Origin: Neoconidiobolus thromboides FSU 785
Taxonomy: Eukaryota; Entomophthoromycota; Entomophthoromycetes; Entomophthorales; Neoconidiobolaceae
Reading direction: 5' to 3'
NCBI GenBank assembly: GCA_025603075.1
Contig: MU626329.1
Location: 33,102-97,101 of the forward strand
Length of the DNA: 64,000 bases
Positions 33,648 to 43,242 of this stretch are shown piece by piece. The notes below the pieces were generated by a model that was not told where the DNA came from, ran no database searches, and saw only the letters and a list, made by a program, of their open reading frames with translations. Numbering within the stretch: position 1 is the stretch's first letter; the number at the start of each line of letters is the position of its first letter. Position numbers and translations under genes: made by a program.

Positions 33648-35147
33648 ATGAAATCTTTTATCACTGAACTTATCCCTTTCTTAGCTATTGCTTCAGCCTT
33701 AAACTTGCCCGAAAGTAACAATGTAGCTAACAACCAAGCAGTGGCGGCTAAAGGGCATGGTTATGGAACTAAACCAAGTACTGGATACGGAAGTGGTCTC
33801 AACTATGCCAATAATCCATTCAACTCTCCAGAACTTTTACAAGCATTCTATCAATATCTTTGCAAATATAGGGGTTATGGATGTAATTATGTAAGTAGAC
33901 CAGGATCATCAGGAACCCCAGGATCAAGTGGAACTCCAGGATCATCAGGTACTCCAGGTTCAAGTGGAACTCCAGGGTCATCAGGTACTCCAGGGTCATC
34001 AGGTGCCCCAGGGTCAAGTGAAATTCCAGGATCAAGCGGAACTCCAGGGTCATCAGGAACTCCAGGATCAAGTGGAACTCCAGGAACATCAGGAACTCCA
34101 GGATCAAGTGGAACTCCAGGATCATCAGGTACTCCAGGATCATCAGGTACCCCAGGATCATCAGGTACCCCAGGATCAAGTGGAACTCCAGGCTCAAGTG
34201 AAACTCCAGGATCAAGTGGAACTCCAGAGTACTCCACCCCAGGATCAAGTGGAACTCCAGGGTCATCAGGAACTCCAGGATCAAGTGGNNNNNNNNNNNN
34301 NNNNNNNNNNNNNNNNNNNNNNNNNNNNNNNNNNNNNNNNNNNNNNNNNNNNNNNNNNNNNNNNNNNNNNNNNNNNNNNNNNNNNNNNNNNNNNNNNNNN
34401 NNNNNNNNNNNNNNNNNNNNNNNNNNNNNNNNNNNNNNNNNNNNNNNNNNNNNNNNNNNNNNNNNNNNNNNNNNNNNNNNNNNNNNNNNNNNNNNNNNNN
34501 NNNNNNNNNNNNNNNNNNNNNNNNNNNNNNNNNNNNNNNNNNNNNNNNNNNNNNNNNNNNNNNNNNNNNNNNNNNNNNNNNNNNNNNNNNNNNNNNNNNN
34601 NNNNNNNNNNNNNNNNNNNNNNNNNNNNNNNNNNNNNNNNNNNNNNNNNNNNNNNNNNNNNNNNNNNNNNNNNNNNNNNNNNNNNNNNNNNNNNNNNNNN
34701 NNNNNNNNNNNNNNNNNNNNNNNNNNNNNNNNNNNNNNNNNNNNNNNNNNNNNNNNNNNNNNNNNNNNNNNNNNNNNNNNNNNNNNNNNNNNNNNNNNNN
34801 NNNNNNNNNNNNNNNNNNNNNNNNNNNNNNNNNNNNNNNNNNNNNNNNNNNNNNNNNNNNNNNNNNNNNNNNNNNNNNNNNNNNNNNNNNNNNNNNNNNN
34901 NNNNNNNNNNNNNNNNNNNNNNNNNNNNNNNNNNNNNNNNNNNNNNNNNNNNNNNNNNNNNNNNNNNNNNNNNGGAACTCCAGGATCAAGTGGAACTCCA
35001 GGGTCATCAGGAACTCCAGGATCAAGTGGAACTCCAGGATCAAGCGGAACTCCAGGGTCATCAGGAACCCCAGGCTTTTCTGGACATTATCGTAGTTATA
35101 GACGTAAGAATAATCATGGCTCTTATGACCGTTATGGCGTTTACTAA
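33648..35147 (+). CDS. Secreted collagen-like GSSGTP-repeat protein
   Basis: The product starts with a signal peptide (MKSFITELIPFLAIASA), then a short Gly/Tyr/Asn segment with two Cys (CKYRGYGCNY). A long run of six-residue GSSGTP units follows, with EIPG, APG and ETPG variants. The tail is SGHYRSYRRKNNHGSYDRYGVY. The period-three Gly with frequent Pro resembles collagen (G-S-S-G-T-P), so a triple helix is possible but not shown. A 685-N gap lies in the repeat; frame is kept on both sides, so the total of about 499 residues is approximate. Two relatives lie downstream. A role as an extracellular or spore-wall protein is inferred. Confidence 0.85.
   Translation: MKSFITELIPFLAIASALNLPESNNVANNQAVAAKGHGYGTKPSTGYGSGLNYANNPFNSPELLQAFYQYLCKYRGYGCNYVSRPGSSGTPGSSGTPGSSGTPGSSGTPGSSGTPGSSGAPGSSEIPGSSGTPGSSGTPGSSGTPGTSGTPGSSGTPGSSGTPGSSGTPGSSGTPGSSGTPGSSETPGSSGTPEYSTPGSSGTPGSSGTPGSSXXXXXXXXXXXXXXXXXXXXXXXXXXXXXXXXXXXXXXXXXXXXXXXXXXXXXXXXXXXXXXXXXXXXXXXXXXXXXXXXXXXXXXXXXXXXXXXXXXXXXXXXXXXXXXXXXXXXXXXXXXXXXXXXXXXXXXXXXXXXXXXXXXXXXXXXXXXXXXXXXXXXXXXXXXXXXXXXXXXXXXXXXXXXXXXXXXXXXXXXXXXXXXXXXXXXXXXXXXXXXXXXXXXXXGTPGSSGTPGSSGTPGSSGTPGSSGTPGSSGTPGFSGHYRSYRRKNNHGSYDRYGVY
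34289..34973. other. Assembly gap (685 N) in the GSSGTP repeat
   Basis: N run inside a near-perfect 18-bp tandem repeat. Codons on both sides are in the same frame, so the gap size was probably estimated. Confidence 0.98.
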
Positions 35148-36641
35148 ACTTAAATCTCCCGTTTTATTGTAATAAAGTATTTAAAATTCATCAACTGTTT
35201 AAACTATGCTACTACAAAATAACCTTAAAGTGTCATAGAATAGCAATTTACGTTTATGATTGATTTTAAAATAATATATTGGTATCGATTATTTTTAGCA
35301 ATTTTTCAAGTAAAAATGGCAATTTTTATTAAAAATAACCATCTTAGGCCAAAGAGGACAACACTTTAATATAATAGAGAACAGCCCGTATTTTATGTCT
35401 TTTTAGCTATATAATGTTATGGATCAATTATACTATTATTTATTATATTATATTGATTATTACTTTTAAGCAGTATATAGTTTATTATCGCACTCTTTAT
35501 AGTAATTGAAAGTCTAATATAAATATATATTTTTGAATACTTTTTTCACTTTATTGTTATACTTTGACTTTATAATAAAATAGACTGATATTACAAAGGT
35601 AGCTAAGAGTTTTGTGCCAGTTTTTAAACATTTGAGAGTGTTTTTTGGTTTCATTACTTTTTCCATCTTTTAAGCGTTATTTGAGTGGAAAAATTATTAG
35701 TAAGATTAGATACAAAATACATCCCTATACACGGCTATAACATCAGAAATATCAAAACGTAAAACAAAAGAGATTTAATTGCAATTTATTCTAAATGATA
35801 TTTAAATTGAATAATAAAAACCAGTTTTAATAACACATACTAAAAATACAACTCTTTAATTTTATTGACGTAGCTTTTGATTTTTATTTTAATTAGTGAA
35901 AGATTTAGGAGTAGTGTCCTTTAAAGGACTAAAAAATGAGTATATATTTTAAATTATTTTCAATTATATAATCTTAGTAAATATTACTTAAATGTTAATA
36001 TCCAAACACTTAATATATACTTATTTTTATAATTCTAGCTATTTCCCTCATCATATTTTCTAATAATTTTTTTAAACCCATAAACTATCATTTTAAAAGT
36101 GGAGTTAGTTATTTGATCGTTTTTGTTAGTTGAAAATTTAGTTGTTTTCACATAGTATAACATTTTATACTAGCAGTGTTGTACTTTTATATGACTAGTT
36201 TTAGTGTATGATGTGATTATACTTTCCTTATAAACACTGTTTTGTGAAACGCTTTGTAATGACCACTTCAATTTATAGACAATAGCTTCATTATTTTATA
36301 ATATCTAAGTAATTTAAATTATGAAAATAATGTATAGGCTATACTATCTATTCAAACTCTCTTATCGATTTGTTCCACTTTTTAGTAGTTATAATCATTT
36401 TGGAATTTTCATAAGACTCCTGGCTACCTTATATTTTAAGACAGAAGTAGTATTATGATTCAATGTTAACTATATCTAAGCTTGAAATACTTATACACTC
36501 AATTTTAAAATCGACAATTATTCACATAAAGTTACTGCTTTATTATATTTTTAAATAATGTTACCATTCTTAAACTAAAAAAGTGACAAATTATTGAATA
36601 AAAATTTCAAATGTTTGTTATAAAAAGCAGGATATCAAAAT
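35148..36641. other. Intergenic with one MITE-like copy
   Basis: AT-rich spacer with the reverse element at 35631. No other feature was seen. Confidence 0.6.
35631..35729 (-). mobile_element. MITE-like element, copy 15
   Basis: GAGAGTGTTTTTTGGTTTCA, TTTTTCCATCTTTTAAGCG, TTATTTGAGTGGAAAAATTA, then CATCCCTATA, in reverse orientation. Confidence 0.88.
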
Positions 36642-37098
36642 CTAGTAAGCATCATAATGACCATAAGGGCCATCATCTCTTTTAGCAAAAAGACCCCAAG
36701 GGTACCAGAAAAGCCTGAGTTATCAGAAGATCCTAGCTGTTACAGGGTATCAGAAGGTTCTATTACTGATTTTCCAGGAGCGTCAGAAGAGCTTGGCTTT
36801 TCAAAAGATCCTAGAGCAGCTGAGAAGCCTGAATTAACAGAAGACCTTCAAACTCCTGTTTTACCTCGAGTACCCGAGGAGTTTGGACTATTACAGGATC
36901 CTGGTTTTCCTGGAATATTCGAATAGTCCAGTTTGTCCTAGCGTACTCGAAGGTCCTGAGTAACTAGTCCTTGCCTTAATTTCATAATCATATCCTCTAG
37001 CTATTACTACTTGGTTGCTAATTACATTTATTTCTAGGCAAATTTAAGGCAGAGGTAGTAGCTAAAAATAGGATAAAAATAACAATAAAAATTTTCAT
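36642..37098 (-). pseudogene. Decayed collagen-like repeat gene (inverted)
   Basis: On the minus strand from 37098 the sequence reads MKIFIVIFILFLATTSALNL, the same signal peptide as the genes at 33648 and 38913. A frameshift about six codons later is followed in another frame by NQVVIARGYDYE, matching NQAVAAKGHGYG. Degenerate Gly/Ser/Pro units with stops follow. Just before a stop at 36642 the family tail is recognisable as GPYGHYDAY (compare GSYDRYGVY). Multiple frameshifts and stops make it a pseudogene. The open frame on the opposite strand here is its antisense shadow. Confidence 0.82.
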
Positions 37099-37352
37099 AA
37101 GCTATAATCGATTACTAAGTGTAGATTTGTATGGAAAATTTGTATTAAGTAGCTTGATATTAGTTTGAGGTTGCTTCTTGTTTATTTATATAATCTACTG
37201 TTTAAGGTTATTTTATTAAATTATGAATTACTTGCCCTTTATGATACATTGTATTAGTATAATTTGGTAATTATTATTTTTATAAACGATGAATTTTAAA
37301 TATTTTATTGCTTCACTTTATAACTTGGTATGCTAATAATTAAATCCATCTG

Positions 37353-37399
37353 AAGGATTCTTAGTCAAAAACTCCTCGAATTTTGGCTAAGAAATCCTT
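37353..37399. repeat. Inverted repeat / hairpin
   Basis: AAGGATTCTTAGTCAAAA and TTTTGGCTAAGAAATCCTT pair with one bulge and one mismatch around a 10-nt loop. Function is unknown. Confidence 0.7.
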
Positions 37400-38385
37400 T
37401 AAGCATTTTCTGTAAAATTGAATGAATACAATAGCCCTAAATAGATATCAGTCGAAGGTTGTATTATTATAGAAAAATACGAGAGGATATAGGTCGTTTT
37501 ACTAAAACTTTACAGCTACTGCCCTTTTATAGTAGACAAATAAGTTCATGCAAAAATCTCTAGTTCATCCAATATTTCTCCCAGTAAAGAGGGAAGAAGG
37601 CGAAAAAAAAATCTCTTTCAAGCATCTTCTATCCAAAAACTATCATAAAGTTTTATAAATAGCCCAGAGATGGAACCTATCTGAAGCAGATGGCTTTTTA
37701 AGCTTAAGTTTTAAACCGGAACCTATTTATTTTCAGGCATATATCTTATACTTTATATTAATTTCAATTAAATACAACATATTCATCAATATATTATAAA
37801 TATAAAATTCATTTAGCTTATGTTTTCTAAAGTTCAGTCCTTATATTTCTTTAAAAGAATGGCTTATTTTTACTTTCAAATGAATAACAAAAATATTTAT
37901 GAAGTATTTTTGTTTCAAGCTTAACTTTTAAGCCTGGTTTTTAAAGTTTTTAATATAAGTATAGCTTTTGCAACTTTACTACTTTTAGTAATAATTCTTG
38001 TAAGCAAACTATGTATCTAATTTTTTTTAAAGCTTAATCCAAATTTTAAATTTTAAATCAAAAATCCTTAAATGAACAGTCAAGTTGTAAAAAAGCTGCA
38101 ACAATAGTGATTAAGTTTTTTAAAGTGATTACATTAAAATGGTCTTATAAAAAGTTTTTAAATATAATTTTAAATTAAGAACCATTTTTTCAAAGTTAAA
38201 TTCTACATTGAATGCAATAAATCGAAAATAAGTTAATTTAGTTTCATAGTAACTACCTTTTTAGCTAAATAATGATTTTTTTAATGACATTACATAGATT
38301 TAAAATTTAAGCCAAGAACAAAATTTACAAAGTTTAAGCTTAAAATAAAAATAATTTAGGCTTAAAATTTAATCTTGAAAATAAA

Positions 38386-38490
38386 TATGGGGATGTATTT
38401 TTGTGTTTAAGAATTTTACTGACAATCTTTCCGCTCAAATAGCGCTTAAAAAATGGAAAAAATAATGAAGTCAAAAGAAACACTCCCATA
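38386..38490 (+). mobile_element. MITE-like element, copy 16 (best consensus copy)
   Basis: A 105-bp copy running TATGGGGATG ... CACTCCCATA. The outer ~10 bp are imperfect terminal inverted repeats, and TA at each end could be the target duplication. The centre CTCAAATAGCGCTTAAAAAA is flanked by TTTCC and GGAAA, making the whole element an imperfect palindrome. Confidence 0.92.
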
Positions 38491-38817
38491 TGATTTATAG
38501 TTCAAAATTAAGCCAAAAGTTCCTTGTTTTGAATAGTTCCCATCTGTTCTGGGTTGCTCAAAATTTCCCAGTAGTAATTTTTAAGCATAATGAGATACTT
38601 GAATGGTCCTTGGTTAAAATTAACGAAAACTTCTAGATAAGGTTATTCTTATTAGACCAGGTTACTATCCGATCAAATAGAGCTATGAAGCGGAATAATA
38701 AAACATTTGTTTAAAAATCATCATTTATAATGAAGTAATTGGTGACTTATACCAATACAGTGCATCATGAAGGGTGGGTAAGTTATAATAATTATAATAA
38801 TATTTCAAAAAATGTAA

Positions 38818-38825
38818 TATATAAA
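38818..38825 (+). promoter_or_regulatory. TATA box with downstream shared motif
   Basis: TATATAAA lies 87 bp before the ATG. TATCATCAAACTA at 38848-38860 repeats the element seen in the paralog at 33648. Confidence 0.65.
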
Positions 38826-38912
38826 CAAATAGAAATTTAGCTCAAGCTATCATCAAACTATCTCAATATCAATATTCTACATATAAATATGCTGAACAGT
38901 CTATTATAAAAT

Positions 38913-39224
38913 ATGAAATCGTTTATTGCTATCCTTATCTCGTTCTTAGCTATTGCCTCTGCTTTAAATTTACCCGAAAGTAACAATGCAACTAGTAGTC
39001 AAGGGGTGACTGCTAAAGGATATGGTTATGAAACTAACCCAAGCATTAATTCTAAATGCCATCAAGTAAATGAATCAAAATCATCAAAAACACCGGGTCA
39101 ATCAGGAGAGCCAGGAGAATCAGATCAATCAGGTCAACTAGGAAAATCAGGAGAACTAGACCAATCAAGTCAATCAAGCCAACCAGAAGAATCAGGAGAA
39201 TCAGGTCAATCAGGGTACTATTAA
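38913..39224 (+). CDS. Short relative of the collagen-like repeat protein, truncated
   Basis: This 103-residue product shares the signal peptide (MKSFIAILISFLAIASALNL), the PESNN stretch and the KGYGYETNPS stretch with the gene at 33648. Its repeats have changed to looser Ser/Gly/Gln/Glu units (SGEPGES, QSGQLGKS). It stops after SGYY. The family tail is still legible directly downstream in another frame (KKDSYGAYNRYGV), so a frameshift has cut the C terminus and the ancestral stop is gone. The promoter is well conserved, so it may still be expressed as a short secreted peptide, or be an early pseudogene. Confidence 0.7.
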   Translation: MKSFIAILISFLAIASALNLPESNNATSSQGVTAKGYGYETNPSINSKCHQVNESKSSKTPGQSGEPGESDQSGQLGKSGELDQSSQSSQPEESGESGQSGYY

Positions 39225-40688
39225 TCAAGAAGGACAGCTATGGGGCTTACAACCGTTATGGTGTTTGCCAAACCTTGAGTTTGATTTTATTAGAATAAAC
39301 ATTTTGAATTTCAATTTGATGATTTATTCTTTCAAGTTAAGGTTGGCAATATAATTCGAAAAATATAACAAAGTAGTAGCTTCATACAAATAATTGAATG
39401 TCTTGAAATTGTAGTATTTGAGTGTTCTAGGCATGGATACGATAAATGCAGAATTATAGTATACTTTGAATTTATAGTTTTTGCTATTCCTATTTACTAA
39501 TAACCAGCTTAAGCTAAAATTAGTGATGCTTTTACTGCAATAAGGAAATAAATATAAAGCTATAACAATACTTTGCGTTAAAGTATAATCTCAAATAATT
39601 TAGTATAAGTACTCATTTAAATTTATGTATTTTTAGCCATGTAGAGTATATACCAAAAATATTACCATTTATCATACTTTTTAACTATTACTTTAAATAG
39701 CTAATATTTTGTTACGTTTTCAAAAAAATTAAAATACATTTGTGACTGTTTCAAAAGTTTGTAATACTGGTTGAGCTCATAATAAATTAAACCAATATTA
39801 AAAGCCAGTATCTTTAGATCAAGTTAAAAAGTATTTGGCATTAAACTATATTTATGTACATTTCAGCTATATTTTAATTAGAGTCATCTTTAAAGATAAA
39901 TGAAAGTATGAAAAAACATGAAAAAACAAAAGCATAGAAAAATTTTATTGATCAATGTTACTTATTCAATTCTATAAACTTGGATAATCATTTTATAAGA
40001 CATAAAAATATATTTCTATATCGCTTTTAATTTATAGAAATACAATCTATAGTAATTGCCACAGTTATTAAAACAAATTGGAATTTTTTAGGTAATTATT
40101 TGTTTTTTAATTTATAACAAAAATCAAAAAATAGATATATAAAAGTTATTTAATTTAAACAACTATGGCAACTACTATGGCTTGAATACTCATAACCTAT
40201 TGAATTTTCATTTACTTGTCTTTTTACAAACATTTTGCTAGTATTTTTAAATATTTATTAAAGTTTGAATATAGCAGTTAATCTACTTTCATTTTTTACT
40301 AAATAATGGAATGATTAAGCTCATTTATTTAACATTATAATCAAAAATAATAGTTTATTATTTAAAATAAAAAATGTCTTAATTTTATTTTAAAGAATAA
40401 TGATCATAACACTAAACTTGACTAAAAGGTTACCAGTTACAATTTTAAAAATTATCATTTCATAAGCACTCCTCGCTATTTACATTAAGAAATAATAATG
40501 AAAAGTTTACATATTGTTAAACATATGTAGATGTGTTTTTTTGTCTAATAATTTTACTAATAGCTTTTTCACTTAAATAATGCTTAAAAACACTCTCATA
40601 TAACAATATAAATTAGTACAGTGCTATTTGTTAAACAAATCTAGTTTAGTAAAATAAATAAAAACTAATCTGAAACAATACAACAAAG
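39225..40688. other. Intergenic with one MITE-like copy
   Basis: Begins with the out-of-frame tail of the preceding gene (to about 39285), then AT-rich DNA with an element at 40524. Confidence 0.6.
40524..40600 (+). mobile_element. MITE-like element, copy 17 (internal deletion)
   Basis: TATGTAGATG ... CACTCTCATA, 77 bp. The TGGAAAAAGTGATGAAGTC section is missing, as in the copy at 1653. It lies 89 bp upstream of tRNA-Leu(CAA). Confidence 0.85.
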
Positions 40689-40770
40689 GGTGATTTGGCC
40701 GAGCGGTCTAAGGCGTCGCACTCAAGTTGCGATCTCGAAAGAGGCGTGGGTTCGAACCCCACAGTCACTA
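40689..40770 (+). tRNA. tRNA-Leu (CAA)
   Basis: Anticodon stem TCGCA/TGCGA with loop CTCAAGT gives CAA. The D arm, long variable arm and T arm are nearly identical to tRNA-Leu(TAA) at 10888. Acceptor GGTGATT pairs with AGTCACT using two G-U pairs. No intron. Confidence 0.94.
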
Positions 40771-41313
40771 ATTTTTAGTTATTTTTTAATAAACTTTCAG
40801 ACTATATTGGCCTTGATTCCTTAATTACTTTAGTTTGTATCATAAATAATAAACAGTGATTACTTACAGACTTGAGCTATCGGTTGCTGTAGAAAATATT
40901 ATTTGTGTGTAAAAATCAAATATTTTTTTGTAAAAATATTAACCTGTAGCAATACTTTAACATCACCAATCAGATCTTTCAAAAAGAGATGATTTCTTAT
41001 GAAATGATCTTACATTTAATAAATGCTACTTAGATTATTCACCATGGTTCCTTACTTCATGTATGATTTAAATATTTATAAGTGGCTTCAAATTTATTAT
41101 CGTGACAATCGATTAGTTACCAGTATAAATTCAATTGATTTTCATGTTAAATAAACCACCTAAAATTAGATTACAATTAGTTAATGCTACTAAAGAAATT
41201 GACTATAAATACTCATACTAAAATATTCATAATTATAAAAACAGAAATCGAAAATTTATTAAAATTAACCAATTTAACATCTTGCTGGTCAAAGATACAA
41301 ATTCTCTCACATA
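40771..41313. other. Intergenic, promoter region
   Basis: AT-rich spacer. Holds a TATA box at 41204 for the next gene; otherwise no feature was seen. Confidence 0.6.
41204..41211 (+). promoter_or_regulatory. TATA box
   Basis: TATAAATA, 103 bp before the ATG of the Gly-rich gene. Confidence 0.5.
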
Positions 41314-41715
41314 ATGAAGCTCAACTTATTAGCCATGCCATTTTTAACCTTAAGTATCCTATCTATTCCTTTACAACTCCCACCTCAACCTCATACTCAA
41401 AATCTAGAACGTCGACAATTTGAAATGTTAGCTAGCGCTTTAGGTCCTATGATTGGTAATATTGCTAGTGGGGTAGCTAATCAAGTGGTACAAGGCATAG
41501 CTCAAGGGGGTGGTGGTGGAGGAGCAGGTAATCCATTGGGTGCTTTAATGGGTGGAGGTGGTGGCGGGGAGGGGGGCAAAGAAGGCGGTGGAGGCAATCC
41601 TTTAGCTGCTTTGATGGGTGGAGGTGGTGAAGGGGGAGGTAACCCATTAGCATCCTTAATGGGCGGCGGGGGTGGCGATATGCTATCAGGCTTATTAGGG
41701 GGATTGATGGGATAA
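41314..41715 (+). CDS. Small secreted Gly-rich protein
   Basis: This 133-residue product has a signal peptide (about 1-20) followed by LERRQF, which could be a dibasic processing site. Three imperfect repeats follow, each GNPLxxLMGGGGG, ending MLSGLLGGLMG. The glycine runs come from GGTGGTGG-type codons, giving local GC well above the flanks. No domain was recognised. Its stop codon is only 3 bp from the stop of the opposing kelch gene, so the two transcripts must overlap at their 3' ends. Confidence 0.75.
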   Translation: MKLNLLAMPFLTLSILSIPLQLPPQPHTQNLERRQFEMLASALGPMIGNIASGVANQVVQGIAQGGGGGGAGNPLGALMGGGGGGEGGKEGGGGNPLAALMGGGGEGGGNPLASLMGGGGGDMLSGLLGGLMG

Positions 41716-41718
41716 ATT

Positions 41719-43173
41719 TTATCTAGGCTTAGATAAAGGATTTGGTAATAATTTATCATCCATATCAATATTTGGATTAATTAAAGTCTTTGAATATCGT
41801 ACACTTTTATGATGTTGTAAAGTAAATAAATCTTGTTGAAATTGTAATTCATTTGATATATTATTATTTGGTTCCCATATTGGGTCTGGGGAATCCCATT
41901 CATAAACAATATTATTAATATCATCAGAGGAAGTCATAGCAGTTTCTGTTAATGCTTTTTGTTGACTATTGTTATCTTTGTTTTTACGATTGTTTCTTCT
42001 TTTTATGTAAAACACTACTATCGTTGCTAAGGCTAATAGTAACAAAAAACTTGCTATGGAAATGATTAATATTAAATACAAAGGCATTCCTTTAGTGGTA
42101 TTATCCATTGATAAACTATTAGTTGAAAGTGGTACGAATTCACTATTAAAAGTCAACGTATTTTGATTTAATAATAATAGATTCTTATTATTATTATTCT
42201 TTGTATAACCAAAAGCAATAATAATATAAGGATAGTAATTGACAATACAAGGACGATAGCCTATAAGATTGTTCTCATTCAAATTGCTTATTTTAGTCCA
42301 TTTAAACTCTCTTAGATTTAAAATATAAAGTTCTTTGGAATATTGAGTATAATTGGTATCATAAATCCCACCTAATAATAGCAATTCATTCTCATTTAAT
42401 TGTACTAATTTACTACCGATCCTTGGCTTAGGTAAATCTCCTTTCAAATCTACTCTTGTAAACTCATAACTAGTTGTATTTAAACTTAATAAATGATTTA
42501 AAGGTATTAAAGTATTATTGAAATATCTACCACCTAAATAATAAATTGCATTATCTTTTTGATTTATAATTGAACAATGATCCATTCGTTTATCTTGGTA
42601 TAAATTACTTTTCATGTTTGTCCATCCTCTTTCATTATTAGAATAAATAAACAAATCTTCATCTACCGTCATAGTAGTGTTATTTAACATACCCCCATAT
42701 AAAATAAATTTATCATCATCTTTAGGATCTTTATTCCAAGTAGCTAAGTAAGGGAATAATAACTCGTCATTACTGGCTTTTAAATTACTTTTACTATCCT
42801 TGGTAAATAGTTGGTTTTTGGAATTGAAGAAATAGAAGTTATTAGTATTATTAGCTCCAGTATTACTTTTTTGATTTGAACTCAAAAAATAAATATCATT
42901 ATAATTACTACCACGAGATATCAAATTGGGATACATCATGGAGATTTTATTACTAATACTTAAATAATGCCAATTACTTTCATAGATAGTGAAATTTTGG
43001 TTTAAATTCAAATAAATGATATCTTCAAATAACTCATTGTTTAATTGTCCTCCCATATAATATATTGTATCATCAATGATTTCACATTCTCCTCCATAAA
43101 AGTTGTTACTTACTTCACTGATTGCTAATTTAGTAAAATAGCTTAGTATTGTTAATATAAAAACTTGTAACAT
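41719..43173 (-). CDS. Kelch-repeat single-pass membrane protein
   Basis: The preferred start is at 43173, giving MLQVFILTILSYFTKLAIS as a signal peptide and about 484 residues. An ATG 23 codons upstream (43242) is in frame, but AT-rich TATA-like sequence lies between the two. The outer part has several kelch-type units with YYMGGQ, YGGMLNN, YYLGGR and LLLGGI motifs, which predict a beta-propeller. It is followed by one transmembrane helix (about LYLILIISIASFLLLLALA), a basic stop-transfer KRRNNRKNK and a short inner tail. No catalytic residues of galactose oxidase were identified. A cell-surface or wall-sensing role is a guess. Confidence 0.8.
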   Translation of the reverse strand: MLQVFILTILSYFTKLAISEVSNNFYGGECEIIDDTIYYMGGQLNNELFEDIIYLNLNQNFTIYESNWHYLSISNKISMMYPNLISRGSNYNDIYFLSSNQKSNTGANNTNNFYFFNSKNQLFTKDSKSNLKASNDELLFPYLATWNKDPKDDDKFILYGGMLNNTTMTVDEDLFIYSNNERGWTNMKSNLYQDKRMDHCSIINQKDNAIYYLGGRYFNNTLIPLNHLLSLNTTSYEFTRVDLKGDLPKPRIGSKLVQLNENELLLLGGIYDTNYTQYSKELYILNLREFKWTKISNLNENNLIGYRPCIVNYYPYIIIAFGYTKNNNNKNLLLLNQNTLTFNSEFVPLSTNSLSMDNTTKGMPLYLILIISIASFLLLLALATIVVFYIKRRNNRKNKDNNSQQKALTETAMTSSDDINNIVYEWDSPDPIWEPNNNISNELQFQQDLFTLQHHKSVRYSKTLINPNIDMDDKLLPNPLSKPR

Positions 43174-43242
43174 TTTGTCTAAAACTACTAATGTTATAAT
43201 AAAAAGGTATAAAAAAATACAATCGACCCTTAAACATAACAT

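Larger units (their letters stand above)
37099..38912. other. Intergenic with a hairpin and one MITE-like copy
   Basis: AT-rich spacer with a strong inverted repeat at 37353-37399 and a consensus-like element at 38386. The last 100 bp are the promoter of the next gene. Confidence 0.6.

Noticed and set aside
33900-35070. Regular repeats considered as a CRISPR array
   Set aside because: The units are contiguous codon repeats without unique spacers inside a secreted-protein gene, in a eukaryotic genome.
33820-35172. Alternative-frame and antisense ORFs across the GSSGTP repeat
   Set aside because: Tandem repeats whose unit is a multiple of three stay open in several frames. Only the frame with the signal peptide and family tail is credible.
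36657-36926. 89-codon plus-strand frame rich in Pro/Glu
   Set aside because: It is antisense to the decayed collagen-like copy, whose signal peptide and tail are legible on the minus strand.
43174-43242. Upstream ATG of the kelch gene
   Set aside because: TATA-like sequence lies between it and the downstream ATG, and the downstream start gives a standard signal peptide. Still possible.
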